NCBI GenBank assembly: GCA_964499285.1
Contig: CAZCLA010000030.1
Span: 1-37,609, forward strand
DNA from: JAGFIY01 sp964499285
GTDB lineage: Bacteria; Bacteroidota; Ignavibacteria; Ignavibacteriales; Melioribacteraceae
Direction of reading: 5' to 3'
Length of the DNA: 37,609 nt
Shown: positions 16,908 to 24,994 of the stretch, piece after piece
Layout of the letters: every line of letters begins with the position of its first letter
Position numbering within the stretch: position 1 is the stretch's first letter
Notes under the pieces: generated by a model
Database searches by the model: none
Seen by the model: the letters and a program-made list of their open reading frames with translations, nothing else
Told to the model about the DNA's origin: nothing
Made by a program: the position numbers and the translations under genes

Positions 16908-17666
16908 ATGAAAATTTTAATGCCCGGAAATGTTTTTACTGCGATTTTTATCCTAAATCTTTCCGAGGAATTTAAAGCAAATGCCTCGATTCAGAAGGCT
17001 TCGATGATAACTCAAGATTTATTAGATGATAAATGCGATGTTGCAATTATTCCCTCGTTTGATTTAATCAAAAATGAAAACTTATTTGTTTCCTCTAAGC
17101 TTGCAATTTCATTTGACGGTCCACTGGCAAATGCTTATTACAAATTTCCCGAACATAAGTTGGAGATCAAAAATCTCTTTCTAAGAGGAGATGTGTCAAA
17201 AAACGAAGTGATGGCAAGCCAAATTGTGTTTCAAGAACTTTATAAATCAAAACTGCAAATTGTTCTCGATACTGAAAAGGACATGGCGGAGAATAATAGC
17301 TATCTCTTTGCAGGTAATTCAATCTTTGATTTTGACTGGACTGAAACCGGAATCAGTATTGCAGAACAAGTAAGTGAGCTGATTAATTTGCCTTATGTTA
17401 ATTTTATCTTTGCTTCTAAAAGTGAGGAGAAATTACGCCAATTAAATAAACTAATTGAAAGTTTGGATGAAAAAGTAATAAACAATATCGATACAACACT
17501 TGAAAAATTTGATTATGAAAGTAAGGTTAATAGCTTTATTAAAAAAAATCTGGATAGTGTGTATTTTGAGATGACTGATAACGAAACGGAAGCGCTTAAA
17601 GAGTTATATAAGTTTTCTTACTTCTTCAAATTTGCAGACGATATTTTTGATATAAAGTTCGTATAG
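16908..17666 (+). CDS. Divergent MqnA-like (menaquinone biosynthesis family) protein
   Basis: The 252-residue protein without signal peptide resembles the MqnA/MqnD periplasmic-binding-like fold: CDVAIIPSFDLIKNENLFVS then AISFDGPLANAYY matches the 'ALIPS...ISSDGPVGS' block. The C-terminus (YFEMTDNETEALKELYKFSY) matches the 'LG..E..GL..FY..A' end of MqnA. MqnA dehydrates chorismate in the futalosine route. However, the usual N-terminal block with YLN..P is not recognisable (LMPGNVFTAIFILNLS), so activity is doubtful. It is a single-gene unit between two terminators. Fold-level assignment is moderate; function is unknown. Confidence 0.5.
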   Translation: MKILMPGNVFTAIFILNLSEEFKANASIQKASMITQDLLDDKCDVAIIPSFDLIKNENLFVSSKLAISFDGPLANAYYKFPEHKLEIKNLFLRGDVSKNEVMASQIVFQELYKSKLQIVLDTEKDMAENNSYLFAGNSIFDFDWTETGISIAEQVSELINLPYVNFIFASKSEEKLRQLNKLIESLDEKVINNIDTTLEKFDYESKVNSFIKKNLDSVYFEMTDNETEALKELYKFSYFFKFADDIFDIKFV

Positions 17667-17668
17667 AA

Positions 17669-17701
17669 AAAAGTCCGAACTCATTTTGAATTCGGACTTT
17701 T
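17669..17701. terminator. Bidirectional terminator between the MqnA-like gene and serA
   Basis: An 11-bp perfect stem (AAAAGTCCGAA / TTCGGACTTTT) separated by 11 bases has A-runs and T-runs on both sides. The two genes converge here, so it probably ends both transcripts. Confidence 0.88.
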
Positions 17702-17711
17702 AATGATTGGC

Positions 17712-18902
17712 TTAAATATTTACATAGGAAACTGTCAGCACATTCGGATTTCTCTTTATTGTACTCAGCATATCACTTGTAATTTGATCTTTCAATTTCA
17801 TCGTACAAAGAGCTACCAAACCACCGTCGAAGATAATATTTTCTACTTCTTCGATGTTAACATTTTCTTGTCGAAGCACATCTAGGATCGATGCAAGCAC
17901 GCCCGGTTTATCAAAATGTTTAACAGCAAGCTGAAAATGAACGTCAGTCAATTTTGCTCTATTTACCCAATGTGCAATAACACCGCTGTGAATGTAATCC
18001 AAAATAATTCTAATTGTCTCTTCGGCAACCGCATTTTGTGCTTGTTCAGTTGATGCACCAATATGGTGGGTTACATAAACATTATCTACATCTTGAAGCG
18101 GGGAAACAAACTCCCCGGTTTTTCCTTCCGGTTCATCTGCAAAAACATCCAATCCAACTTTGATTTTTTTCTCCTTGACCGCTTTAATCAATGCTTTTTC
18201 ATCAACTACACCCGCACGCGAAGTGTTGATAAACATTGCTCCATCTTTCATAAATCCGAACATTTTATCGTTGAATAAATTTTTTGTTTGAGGAGTAACA
18301 GGTAAATGAACCGAAACAATGTCGGCGATCGGCAATGTTTTATCGAAATCAGAAAAATCTTTAACTCCATAGCCTTCAATTCTGCTGATATCTTTAACAT
18401 ACACATTCATACCGAGTGCAATTGCTCTTTTTGCTACTTCCTTACCGATATTTCCGTATCCTACAATAGCTAGAGTTTTTCCGTACAATCCTTCTGCCTT
18501 AGAATATTCTGCTTTGTTCCATTTCTTGTTTCTGAAATCTATTACGTTATCTGGGATTCTTCTATCCAATGCTATCATCAAGCCAATTGCTAATTCAGCT
18601 ACTGCAATTGAATTTTTCCCCGGACAGTTTGCAACATATACGCCTTTTTTATTTGCTGCAGGAATATTGATATTATTGTATCCTGCGCCGGCACGTATAA
18701 TAAGATTAAGATTTTTTGATTTCTCAATTGTCTCTTCATTTACAACGGTTGAACGGACTACAAGTATGTCAACCTCTTCAGCTGCCTTAGGTAAATCGTT
18801 TTCACCAAGCTTTGGTTCATAAATTACTTCAAGATCATGATCTTTCAACATGGTCACATATTGATCCGGAAATTTGTCGGCAATTAAAACTTTCATTTTC
18901 AT
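17712..18902 (-). CDS. serA: D-3-phosphoglycerate dehydrogenase
   Basis: The 396-residue 2-hydroxyacid dehydrogenase has the NAD site VGYGNIGKEVAKRA (GxGxxG at about 148-153). Catalytic residues are R229 (NTSRAGVVDE), E257 (FADEPEG) and H280 (HHIGAST). A C-terminal ACT domain (about 324-396) suggests serine or other amino acid feedback, as in the shorter SerA type without an extra intervening domain. It catalyses the first step of serine synthesis. A second ATG two codons in (MKVLIADKF) may be the real start. It lies 22 bases after hutU, last in a minus-strand run. Confidence 0.88.
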   Translation of the reverse strand: MKMKVLIADKFPDQYVTMLKDHDLEVIYEPKLGENDLPKAAEEVDILVVRSTVVNEETIEKSKNLNLIIRAGAGYNNINIPAANKKGVYVANCPGKNSIAVAELAIGLMIALDRRIPDNVIDFRNKKWNKAEYSKAEGLYGKTLAIVGYGNIGKEVAKRAIALGMNVYVKDISRIEGYGVKDFSDFDKTLPIADIVSVHLPVTPQTKNLFNDKMFGFMKDGAMFINTSRAGVVDEKALIKAVKEKKIKVGLDVFADEPEGKTGEFVSPLQDVDNVYVTHHIGASTEQAQNAVAEETIRIILDYIHSGVIAHWVNRAKLTDVHFQLAVKHFDKPGVLASILDVLRQENVNIEEVENIIFDGGLVALCTMKLKDQITSDMLSTIKRNPNVLTVSYVNI

Positions 18903-18924
18903 TTTTTTCCTCTACTTTTAAGTT

Positions 18925-20574
18925 TTATTTCATCATTGGTATTTTTATTTTGAATTTTTTGGCATTTTCTACAGCTCTTTCATAGCCGGCATCAACATGC
19001 CTTACTATGCCCATCCCGGGGTCGTAGGTTAAAACTCGTTCAAGGCGTTCTTCAGCTTCTTTTGTGCCGTCTGCAACGATTACCATTCCGGCATGAAGAG
19101 ATTTTCCAATTCCAACCCCGCCTCCATGATGGAAGGAAACCCAGCTTGCACCACCTATTGAGTTCAGTAAAATATTCAAAATAGGCCAATCAGCTATGGC
19201 ATCAGATCCATCAATCATACCTTCTGTTTCACGATAAGGAGAAGCAACCGAACCACAGTCTAAATGATCTCTTCCGATTACAATAGGTGCGCTTACTTTC
19301 CCATCTGCAACAAGTTGGTTGAAAATTTTTCCCATTTTGGCTCTCTCACCGTAGCCCAACCAGCAAATTCGTGTTGGTAAGCCTTGAAAATGGACTTTCT
19401 TTTGCGCCATTTTTATCCATCGAATTAATGGTTCATTTTCGGGGAATGCTTGAATAACAGCTTCATCAGTGGCGTAAATATCATTTGGATCACCCGAAAG
19501 CGCAGCCCATCTAAATGGACCTTTGCCATCGCAAAACAATGGTCGAATGTATTCCGGAACAAAACCCGGAATATCAAACGCATTTTTGACTCCGTTTTCT
19601 TTTGCTTCTCCTCGAATATTATTTCCGTAATCGAATACAATCGCTCCTTTCTTTTGCAGTTCGAGCATTGCACTTAGGTGTTCAACAATCGTTTTCTTTG
19701 ATAATTCAATATATTTTTTGGGATTAGATTTTCTAAGTTTTACAGCATCTTCAAGAGATAATCCCATTGGGATATAACCATTAAGAGTGTCGTGGGCTGA
19801 GGTTTGATCTGTTAAAACATCCGGAATGATATTTTTCTCAATAAACTTAGGCAGAATTTCCCCTGCATTTCCTACCAAGCCAACTGAAAGAGGTTGTTTT
19901 GAGTTTTTTGCTTCCAGAACTAATTTTACTGCTTCATCAAAATCTTCGGTCATTACGTCAATATAACCAGTATCGATCCGTTTTTGGATTCTGGTTTTAT
20001 CCACTTCAATTCCCAAAAATGCTGCGCCGTTCATCGTTGCAGCTAATGGCTGAGCTCCACCCATTCCTCCAAGACCGGCTGTTAGTAAAAATTTTCCATT
20101 GAGCGTTCCCCCGAAATGCTTTTGTGCGCAAGCGGCAAAAGTTTCGTAAGTGCCCTGAAGAATTCCCTGTGAACCGATGTAAATCCAACTGCCGGCAGTC
20201 ATCTGTCCGTACATTGTCAGTCCTAATTGCTCTAATCTTCTGAATTCATCCCAATTTGCCCAATCCGGAACCAACATAGAATTGGAGATGATTACTCTAG
20301 GAGCATCTTTTTTTGTTCGAAAGATGCCGACAGGTTTTCCCGATTGAACTAAAAGTGTTTCGTCGTCTTCTAAGTTTTTAAGAGAGTCAACAATTGAATC
20401 AAATGATTCCCAATTTCTCGCAGCTTTTCCGGAGCCGCCGTATACTATTAACTCATCCGGATTTTCTGCCACATCTGCATCAAGGTTGTTCATCAACATT
20501 CGCAGAGCAGCTTCTTGAATCCAACCCTTAGTACTTAATTGTGAGCCTCTCGGTGATTTGATTTGTCTCTTCAT
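18925..20574 (-). CDS. hutU: Urocanate hydratase
   Basis: The 549-residue enzyme is full length for the family. NAD binding: VYGGSGKAARNW and TAGLGGMGGAQPLAATMNG. The region PTRICWLGYGERAKMG contains the cysteine (C404) that matches the family active-site Cys. FHHGGGVGIGKSLHAG is also conserved. It converts urocanate to imidazolonepropionate in histidine breakdown. The start ATG shares one base with the stop of the upstream 112-aa gene (TAATG). No hutH, hutI or hutG is present in the window. Confidence 0.95.
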   Translation of the reverse strand: MKRQIKSPRGSQLSTKGWIQEAALRMLMNNLDADVAENPDELIVYGGSGKAARNWESFDSIVDSLKNLEDDETLLVQSGKPVGIFRTKKDAPRVIISNSMLVPDWANWDEFRRLEQLGLTMYGQMTAGSWIYIGSQGILQGTYETFAACAQKHFGGTLNGKFLLTAGLGGMGGAQPLAATMNGAAFLGIEVDKTRIQKRIDTGYIDVMTEDFDEAVKLVLEAKNSKQPLSVGLVGNAGEILPKFIEKNIIPDVLTDQTSAHDTLNGYIPMGLSLEDAVKLRKSNPKKYIELSKKTIVEHLSAMLELQKKGAIVFDYGNNIRGEAKENGVKNAFDIPGFVPEYIRPLFCDGKGPFRWAALSGDPNDIYATDEAVIQAFPENEPLIRWIKMAQKKVHFQGLPTRICWLGYGERAKMGKIFNQLVADGKVSAPIVIGRDHLDCGSVASPYRETEGMIDGSDAIADWPILNILLNSIGGASWVSFHHGGGVGIGKSLHAGMVIVADGTKEAEERLERVLTYDPGMGIVRHVDAGYERAVENAKKFKIKIPMMK

Positions 20575-20912
20575 TAGTTTTCAAATTTATTTAATAAAAG
20601 ATTATTGTACTGAGTATAAACCGAACGATAAAGCCATTTTTTAATGAACCAGCTTTTATCCATCTTTTCTTTAACAGCTTTTGCATTTTCTTTTAGCTGT
20701 AAAACTAATCTTGTTTTTTCTTCTTTGGTAAATTTTACTTCTTCCGATCCGTTGTTGAGCTTATCAATAATTGAGTTGAATGAATTTATATCTTTTCGGA
20801 AACGATCGTCTCCCATCATTTGATTCACTGCTTGTTTGCAAAAATTTGCTATAAGTTTTTTTTCGTTTTTATCGAAAGTATATGAGTAATTTTTAAATAA
20901 TTTTTTAGCCAT
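20574..20912 (-). CDS. Hypothetical 112-aa helical protein between add and hutU
   Basis: I do not recognise this family. The protein is Lys-rich and looks mostly helical (e.g. EEKTRLVLQLKENAKAVKEK), with no signal peptide, membrane segment or metal-binding cluster. It starts 5 bases after add and its stop overlaps the hutU start (TAATG), so it is very probably a real co-translated gene. A small regulatory or partner protein of either neighbour is possible, but nothing in the sequence shows it. Confidence 0.65.
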   Translation of the reverse strand: MAKKLFKNYSYTFDKNEKKLIANFCKQAVNQMMGDDRFRKDINSFNSIIDKLNNGSEEVKFTKEEKTRLVLQLKENAKAVKEKMDKSWFIKKWLYRSVYTQYNNLLLNKFEN

Positions 20913-20917
20913 AGTAT

Positions 20918-22006
20918 TTATGATTTAAATGATAATAATTTTTCCCGCATCGCTTGAAAACCGGGTTTAATAACATTGTAGATATAATGAAGTCTTTCTT
21001 TATAAGGGATAAACGCTGATTTCATCGCATTAATATTAAACTTTTCGATATCATCGAGGTTCAAATCAAATAAGTCGATAGCGGTAACATATTCTTTTGT
21101 AAGAGTCGTATCACTCATTAGTCTATCATCTGTGTTCAAAAAGACTCTAAATTTGTTTTTATATAACTTTGGAAACGGATGTTCTTCAAGTGCTTTTACC
21201 GCACCGGTGTGTAAATTGCTTATCAAACAAATCTCCATTGGAATTCTTTTATCTAGAATGTACTGTGCGAGCTCACCGAGTCCTACAATTTCACCGTCGT
21301 TGTCGAATGAAATATCTTCAATTAGTCTTGTTGCATGTCCTATTCTGTGGGCTCCGCAAAACTGTATAGCTTGCCATATTGACTCCTTCCCGAAAGCTTC
21401 TCCGGCATGTATTGTAATGTTAAAATTAGATCGCTGAATGAACTGAAACGCCTCAAGATGTTTTTTGGGAGGAAATCCGCCCTCTTCACCGGCGAGATCG
21501 AAACCAACAACCCCTTTGTAACGATAATTTACTGCTAGTTCGGCGATTTCCAAAGTGTTCTGCATGTCACGCATTCCGCATAGGATTAGGCCGTAACCAA
21601 CATTAAAATCCTTTTTGCCTCTTTCTAAACCTTTTAGAACCGCAGTTACTATTTCATCGTGGTTAAGACCTAGATCAGTATGGAAGACTGGTGCAAATCT
21701 TGTTTCAACATAGCAGACACCGTCGTTTTTCATGTCTTCCATCATTTCATATGCAATTCGTTCAAGGCTTTCCTTTGTCTGCATCACAGCACACGTATGC
21801 TTAAAACCTTCCAAATATTCAACAAGATTTCCTTTATTTGCTCCCCTGTGAAACCATTCCGCCAGTTTTTTAGGATCAGAAGTGGGCAGTTGATCGTAAT
21901 TTAGATCTTTTGCCAATTCAATTATTGTTTCTGTCCTCACGCCGCCGTCAAGATGATCATGAAGCAATACTTTTGGTACATTTCGAATTATTTCTGTGTT
22001 TTGCAT
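20918..22006 (-). CDS. add: Adenosine deaminase family protein
   Basis: The 362-residue metal-dependent deaminase has the zinc ligands HDHLDGG (H16, H18), ITIHAGEA (H200 and catalytic E203), RIGHATRL (H224) and NTDDR (D293, D294). SNLHTGAV is also typical. It deaminates adenosine to inosine with ammonia release in the cytoplasm. The sequence SNLHTGAV rather than SN..T fits a general add-type enzyme; adenine or other purine substrates are possible. It is first in the minus-strand run add-unknown-hutU-serA, with the promoter expected in 22007-22206. Confidence 0.88.
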   Translation of the reverse strand: MQNTEIIRNVPKVLLHDHLDGGVRTETIIELAKDLNYDQLPTSDPKKLAEWFHRGANKGNLVEYLEGFKHTCAVMQTKESLERIAYEMMEDMKNDGVCYVETRFAPVFHTDLGLNHDEIVTAVLKGLERGKKDFNVGYGLILCGMRDMQNTLEIAELAVNYRYKGVVGFDLAGEEGGFPPKKHLEAFQFIQRSNFNITIHAGEAFGKESIWQAIQFCGAHRIGHATRLIEDISFDNDGEIVGLGELAQYILDKRIPMEICLISNLHTGAVKALEEHPFPKLYKNKFRVFLNTDDRLMSDTTLTKEYVTAIDLFDLNLDDIEKFNINAMKSAFIPYKERLHYIYNVIKPGFQAMREKLLSFKS

Positions 22007-22206
22007 AAGTCTCTTTTTTTGTTTTTTTCAAAGATATTCTTTTAAGAAAGTAAAATCAATTGAGAGGAATCTATCTTTTTTGGCTGTTTTATAAATGGAC
22101 CAATTTCGTGTATTTGCAGTATTAATGAGGTTTCAAGCACTTATTAGAACTTGATTATCGGGTTTCAAATTGGTAATTTTTTTAATCGATAAAACAATTT
22201 TATTTA
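22007..22206. promoter_or_regulatory. Divergent intergenic region (add / TPR protein)
   Basis: About 200 bases of AT-rich DNA separate the divergent genes. Promoters for both must lie here, but no clear pair of -35/-10 boxes, riboswitch or strong hairpin could be picked out by eye. Confidence 0.4.
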
Positions 22207-22218
22207 ATGGGAGAAATA

Positions 22219-23385
22219 ATGAAACGTATTTTAGTAATAATTAGCATTTTATCAATGATTTTTGGTATAACCGCTTTTCAATGTGATTCTACCGAAATAA
22301 CAAGTGGTAAACTTTATATTCAGCAGAAAAACCTTGATAGAGCCGAAGAAGTTCTTTTAAAAGAGGTTGAAAAGAATCCAAAGAGCGATGAAGGTTTCTA
22401 TCTGTTAGGTTATGTTTACGGGGAGAAAGGCAATTATGAAAAAATGCTCGATGCATTCGGCAAATCTCTTGCAATAAGCCAAAAATTTGCTGATGATATT
22501 GATAAACAACGTCAATATCATTGGGCACAGAACTTTAACAGAGGTGTCGCCCTGTTTAATAGAGCAGGCAGTCAAGAAAATGTTGATAGCGCAGAAGTTT
22601 ATTTCGACAAATCCATTGAGTCTTTCAAAATTGCTATTAAATGTCAGCCTGATTCAATGGATACATATAACAACTTGGTTTATGCATATTTGAATAAAGG
22701 AGATATCGATGCAGCTATTCCACCGTTGGAAAAAATGATTGATCTTGGCGGAACCGCCGATGCGTACAGCAGATTGGGAGAGATTTACTACTCAAAAGGA
22801 GCTGAAAAACTAAACGAGTTTGCCGTAAGCAAATCGCCAAGTGACAGCAGCGATGCTCAAACCTATTTTGAAAAAGCGATCACAATTCTCAAGGAAGGAT
22901 CGGAAAAATATCCGGGTGACGAACCAATACTTCTTTATCTGCAAAATGCATATGTAAATGCAGGTATGGAGGAAGAAGCTATAACGCTTTTTAGAGCAAA
23001 TGTCGAAAAAAATCCTGATGATAAAGTTGCCCACTACAATTACGGCTCCCTATTACTGAATGCCAAAAACTATGAAGAAGCTGAAAAACATTTGAAATTA
23101 GCATATGATATGGATAACGAATACGAAAATGCTATTTATAATCTTGCTGTAACCTACGTAAGATGGGGTGTAGAGTTAAGGGATAAAGCAGAAGCAGCCG
23201 GTGAAGAAGTTGATGATAATATTATGTCGAAATTTGTTTCAGCTCAAACTTTTCTCGAAAAAATTGTAGCTAAGGAACCCGGTGTTAATGATCCAGCGAT
23301 GTGGGAATTACTGGGTAGAGTATATGCATTTTTAGGTGAAACAGAAAAATCCGAAGATGCATTTCAAAAAGCAGATCAGTTATAA
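22219..23385 (+). CDS. Exported TPR-repeat protein, possible atypical lipoprotein
   Basis: The protein is about 388 residues with a hydrophobic N-terminus (MKRILVIISILSMIFGITAF) and then Gln-Cys at 21-22. Q before the Cys is not a normal lipobox residue, so lipidation is uncertain. The rest is about seven tetratricopeptide repeats (e.g. GFYLLGYVYGEKGNYEKML, AHYNYGSLLLNAKNYEEAE). It is likely a scaffold in the periplasm. The frame is open from ATG 22207, but GGGAG at 22209-22213 is well placed for the ATG at 22219, which starts the signal peptide. A terminator follows at 23409. Confidence 0.75.
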   Translation: MKRILVIISILSMIFGITAFQCDSTEITSGKLYIQQKNLDRAEEVLLKEVEKNPKSDEGFYLLGYVYGEKGNYEKMLDAFGKSLAISQKFADDIDKQRQYHWAQNFNRGVALFNRAGSQENVDSAEVYFDKSIESFKIAIKCQPDSMDTYNNLVYAYLNKGDIDAAIPPLEKMIDLGGTADAYSRLGEIYYSKGAEKLNEFAVSKSPSDSSDAQTYFEKAITILKEGSEKYPGDEPILLYLQNAYVNAGMEEEAITLFRANVEKNPDDKVAHYNYGSLLLNAKNYEEAEKHLKLAYDMDNEYENAIYNLAVTYVRWGVELRDKAEAAGEEVDDNIMSKFVSAQTFLEKIVAKEPGVNDPAMWELLGRVYAFLGETEKSEDAFQKADQL

Positions 23386-23408
23386 TTTTTAGTTATTTTT
23401 TAACAATG

Positions 23409-23438
23409 AAGCCTGCCATCATAAGAAGGCAGGCTTTT
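23409..23438 (+). terminator. Rho-independent terminator after the TPR gene
   Basis: A 9-bp perfect stem (AAGCCTGCC / GGCAGGCTT) with a 10-base loop is followed by TTTT. It lies inside the longest open frame of the next gene, which argues against the upstream ATG at 23406. Confidence 0.85.
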
Positions 23439-23453
23439 AATTTTAGGAGAGAT

Positions 23454-23780
23454 ATGGAGCAGAATCCTCAAGCAAAAGGTCAAAAAATTAATATTGAACT
23501 AAACGAAAAAGAGGCAGAAGGGATTTATTCAAATCTGGCAATTATTACTCACTCGCCTGCCGAATTCATTTTAGATTTCACGAGAGTCGTTCCCGGAGTG
23601 CCCAAAGCAAAGGTTCATGCACGAATCATTACCACACCACAGCATGCAAAAATGCTTTTAAGAGCACTAACTGACAATATCGAAAAATTCGAAGCAAAGT
23701 TTGGTGAAATTAAACTGGAAAATCATCCTAACACGCAATTTGGATTTGTTAGCGGGGATAAGGACAAAACGTACAATTAA
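23454..23780 (+). CDS. DUF3467 domain-containing protein
   Basis: The protein is 108 residues from this start. It matches the DUF3467 pattern: INIELNEKEAEGIYSNLAII, THSPAEFILDFTRVVPG, and PQHAKMLLRALTDNI. The family is small, cytoplasmic and of unknown function, widespread in bacteria. The open frame extends back to ATG 23406, but that part runs through a terminator hairpin. AGGAG at 23445-23449 supports ATG 23454 (MEQNPQAKGQ). Confidence 0.85.
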   Translation: MEQNPQAKGQKINIELNEKEAEGIYSNLAIITHSPAEFILDFTRVVPGVPKAKVHARIITTPQHAKMLLRALTDNIEKFEAKFGEIKLENHPNTQFGFVSGDKDKTYN

Positions 23781-23813
23781 TTTCTTCAATCGAAGAAAAT
23801 TTACTTTAATTTT

Positions 23814-23825
23814 TGATTCGAATCA
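23814..23825. promoter_or_regulatory. 12-bp perfect palindrome upstream of the FecR/CHASE2 operon
   Basis: TGATTCGAATCA is a perfect 12-bp palindrome about 115 bases before the first gene of the operon. It could bind a dimeric regulator. No repeat of it was noticed elsewhere in the window, so the call is tentative. Confidence 0.3.
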
Positions 23826-23880
23826 CTTATCTTGATTCCGTTCACAATTTCTATTTCAAACGAAGTCTATATTATATCCC

Positions 23881-23904
23881 AAGTTGATAGGATTGCGTCA
23901 ACTT
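23881..23904. promoter_or_regulatory. Inverted repeat AAGTTGA-N10-TCAACTT in the operon leader
   Basis: Two perfect 7-base arms with a 10-base spacer lie 36 bases before ATG 23940. The arm spacing (17 bases centre to centre) is compatible with an operator or a weak RNA hairpin. Nothing identifies the binding protein. Confidence 0.35.
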
Positions 23905-23939
23905 AATAATTTCATTTTATATAAAGTTTAGGAGTAAGT

Positions 23940-24971
23940 ATGAAAATTTTAAAAATCGTTCTGCTTAGCTCTCTCCTGCTTGCTGCGGCAAGTACGGATA
24001 TTAAAGCACAACATACAGTTGATTTACAAGTATTCCAACCGTTGCCGGAAATTGATCTTTCTGCATTTATCTATTCTAATAATGTTTCCGGCTTGCCTCG
24101 AATTATGTGCTTTATTATTAACCCGAAAGGGGATCAGGTTATTTTAGATTTAAGTATTGAATGGCAGTCTGCCCAAGGAGGTAGTTTTCAAGAACTGCTG
24201 AACGTGACAACAAATCCGTTTACGGCACGCGATTTCTGCAACGACGAATTTGGGAACAGCGATATTACCATTGCACAATCCTCAAGTAATCAAACTGCAA
24301 TTGAAGAATTGAGAAGAAGCGGAAGACCGACCGGAAAGTTCAGAATAAATGTAAATATTCAAGGTGGAGGTTCAGATTCTGAAATTATTGAATTTTCGAA
24401 TCCGACTCAAAATTTTGTAATACTTACACCCGAAAGCGCTTCTTCGCACGATATAGGTGCGGTGCTCGCAAGCTGGGAAGATGTTGCGGGAGTAAGTAGT
24501 TTCAAAGTGAAAGTCGCCGAGAGAAGTTCACCAACTCAAAGTTTGGATGATGCTATTGAATCCGGTAATCCCTATGTTGATGCAGATGTTGGACTTGTTA
24601 CGGTTGCAAATTTAAGAACTTTACTCCAGAGAGAGTGGGTCCCCGGACAGGAAATGGTGATGCAGATTGAGGCAAATATTCCAGGACCTGACGGCGGTTC
24701 GAAACTTTTCAGCAACATTGTCAATTTTTATTTATCGGATTTGACTGATGGATCTGTGAAAATGATAACCATGGAATTGACGGAATTACTGCAATTATTA
24801 GATGATGGTACCGGTTCTGATTTGCTGCAAGATTTAATTGATAATGGAGTTACACTTCTCGGTATAAGAAGATCGGATGGAACGCCGCTTACTGCGGATG
24901 AAATTATGCGGCTGTTGGATTTTCTTAAAAACAATACAAATACTATAATCGATTTAACTGTAGTAAATTAA
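23940..24971 (+). CDS. Secreted hypothetical protein, first gene of the FecR/CHASE2 operon
   Basis: The 343-residue protein has a clear signal peptide (about residues 1-24, ending IKAQ). The mature part looks like beta-sandwich material (NFVILTPESASSHDIGAVLA followed by SWEDVAGVSSFKVKVAE resembles a fibronectin type III-like fold). The final 70 residues are helical and Leu-rich (MELTELLQLLDDGTGSDLLQ). No enzyme motif was recognised. It is 23 bases upstream of the FecR-domain gene. It is probably a periplasmic or surface partner of the signalling proteins; this is inference from position only. Confidence 0.7.
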   Translation: MKILKIVLLSSLLLAAASTDIKAQHTVDLQVFQPLPEIDLSAFIYSNNVSGLPRIMCFIINPKGDQVILDLSIEWQSAQGGSFQELLNVTTNPFTARDFCNDEFGNSDITIAQSSSNQTAIEELRRSGRPTGKFRINVNIQGGGSDSEIIEFSNPTQNFVILTPESASSHDIGAVLASWEDVAGVSSFKVKVAERSSPTQSLDDAIESGNPYVDADVGLVTVANLRTLLQREWVPGQEMVMQIEANIPGPDGGSKLFSNIVNFYLSDLTDGSVKMITMELTELLQLLDDGTGSDLLQDLIDNGVTLLGIRRSDGTPLTADEIMRLLDFLKNNTNTIIDLTVVN

Positions 24972-24994
24972 TTATTTAATCCGAGGAAAATAAA

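Noticed and set aside
23406..23453. Upstream ATG for the DUF3467 gene
   Set aside because: The stretch is a terminator hairpin with T-run. The ATG at 23454 has its own ribosome binding site and begins the family-like sequence.
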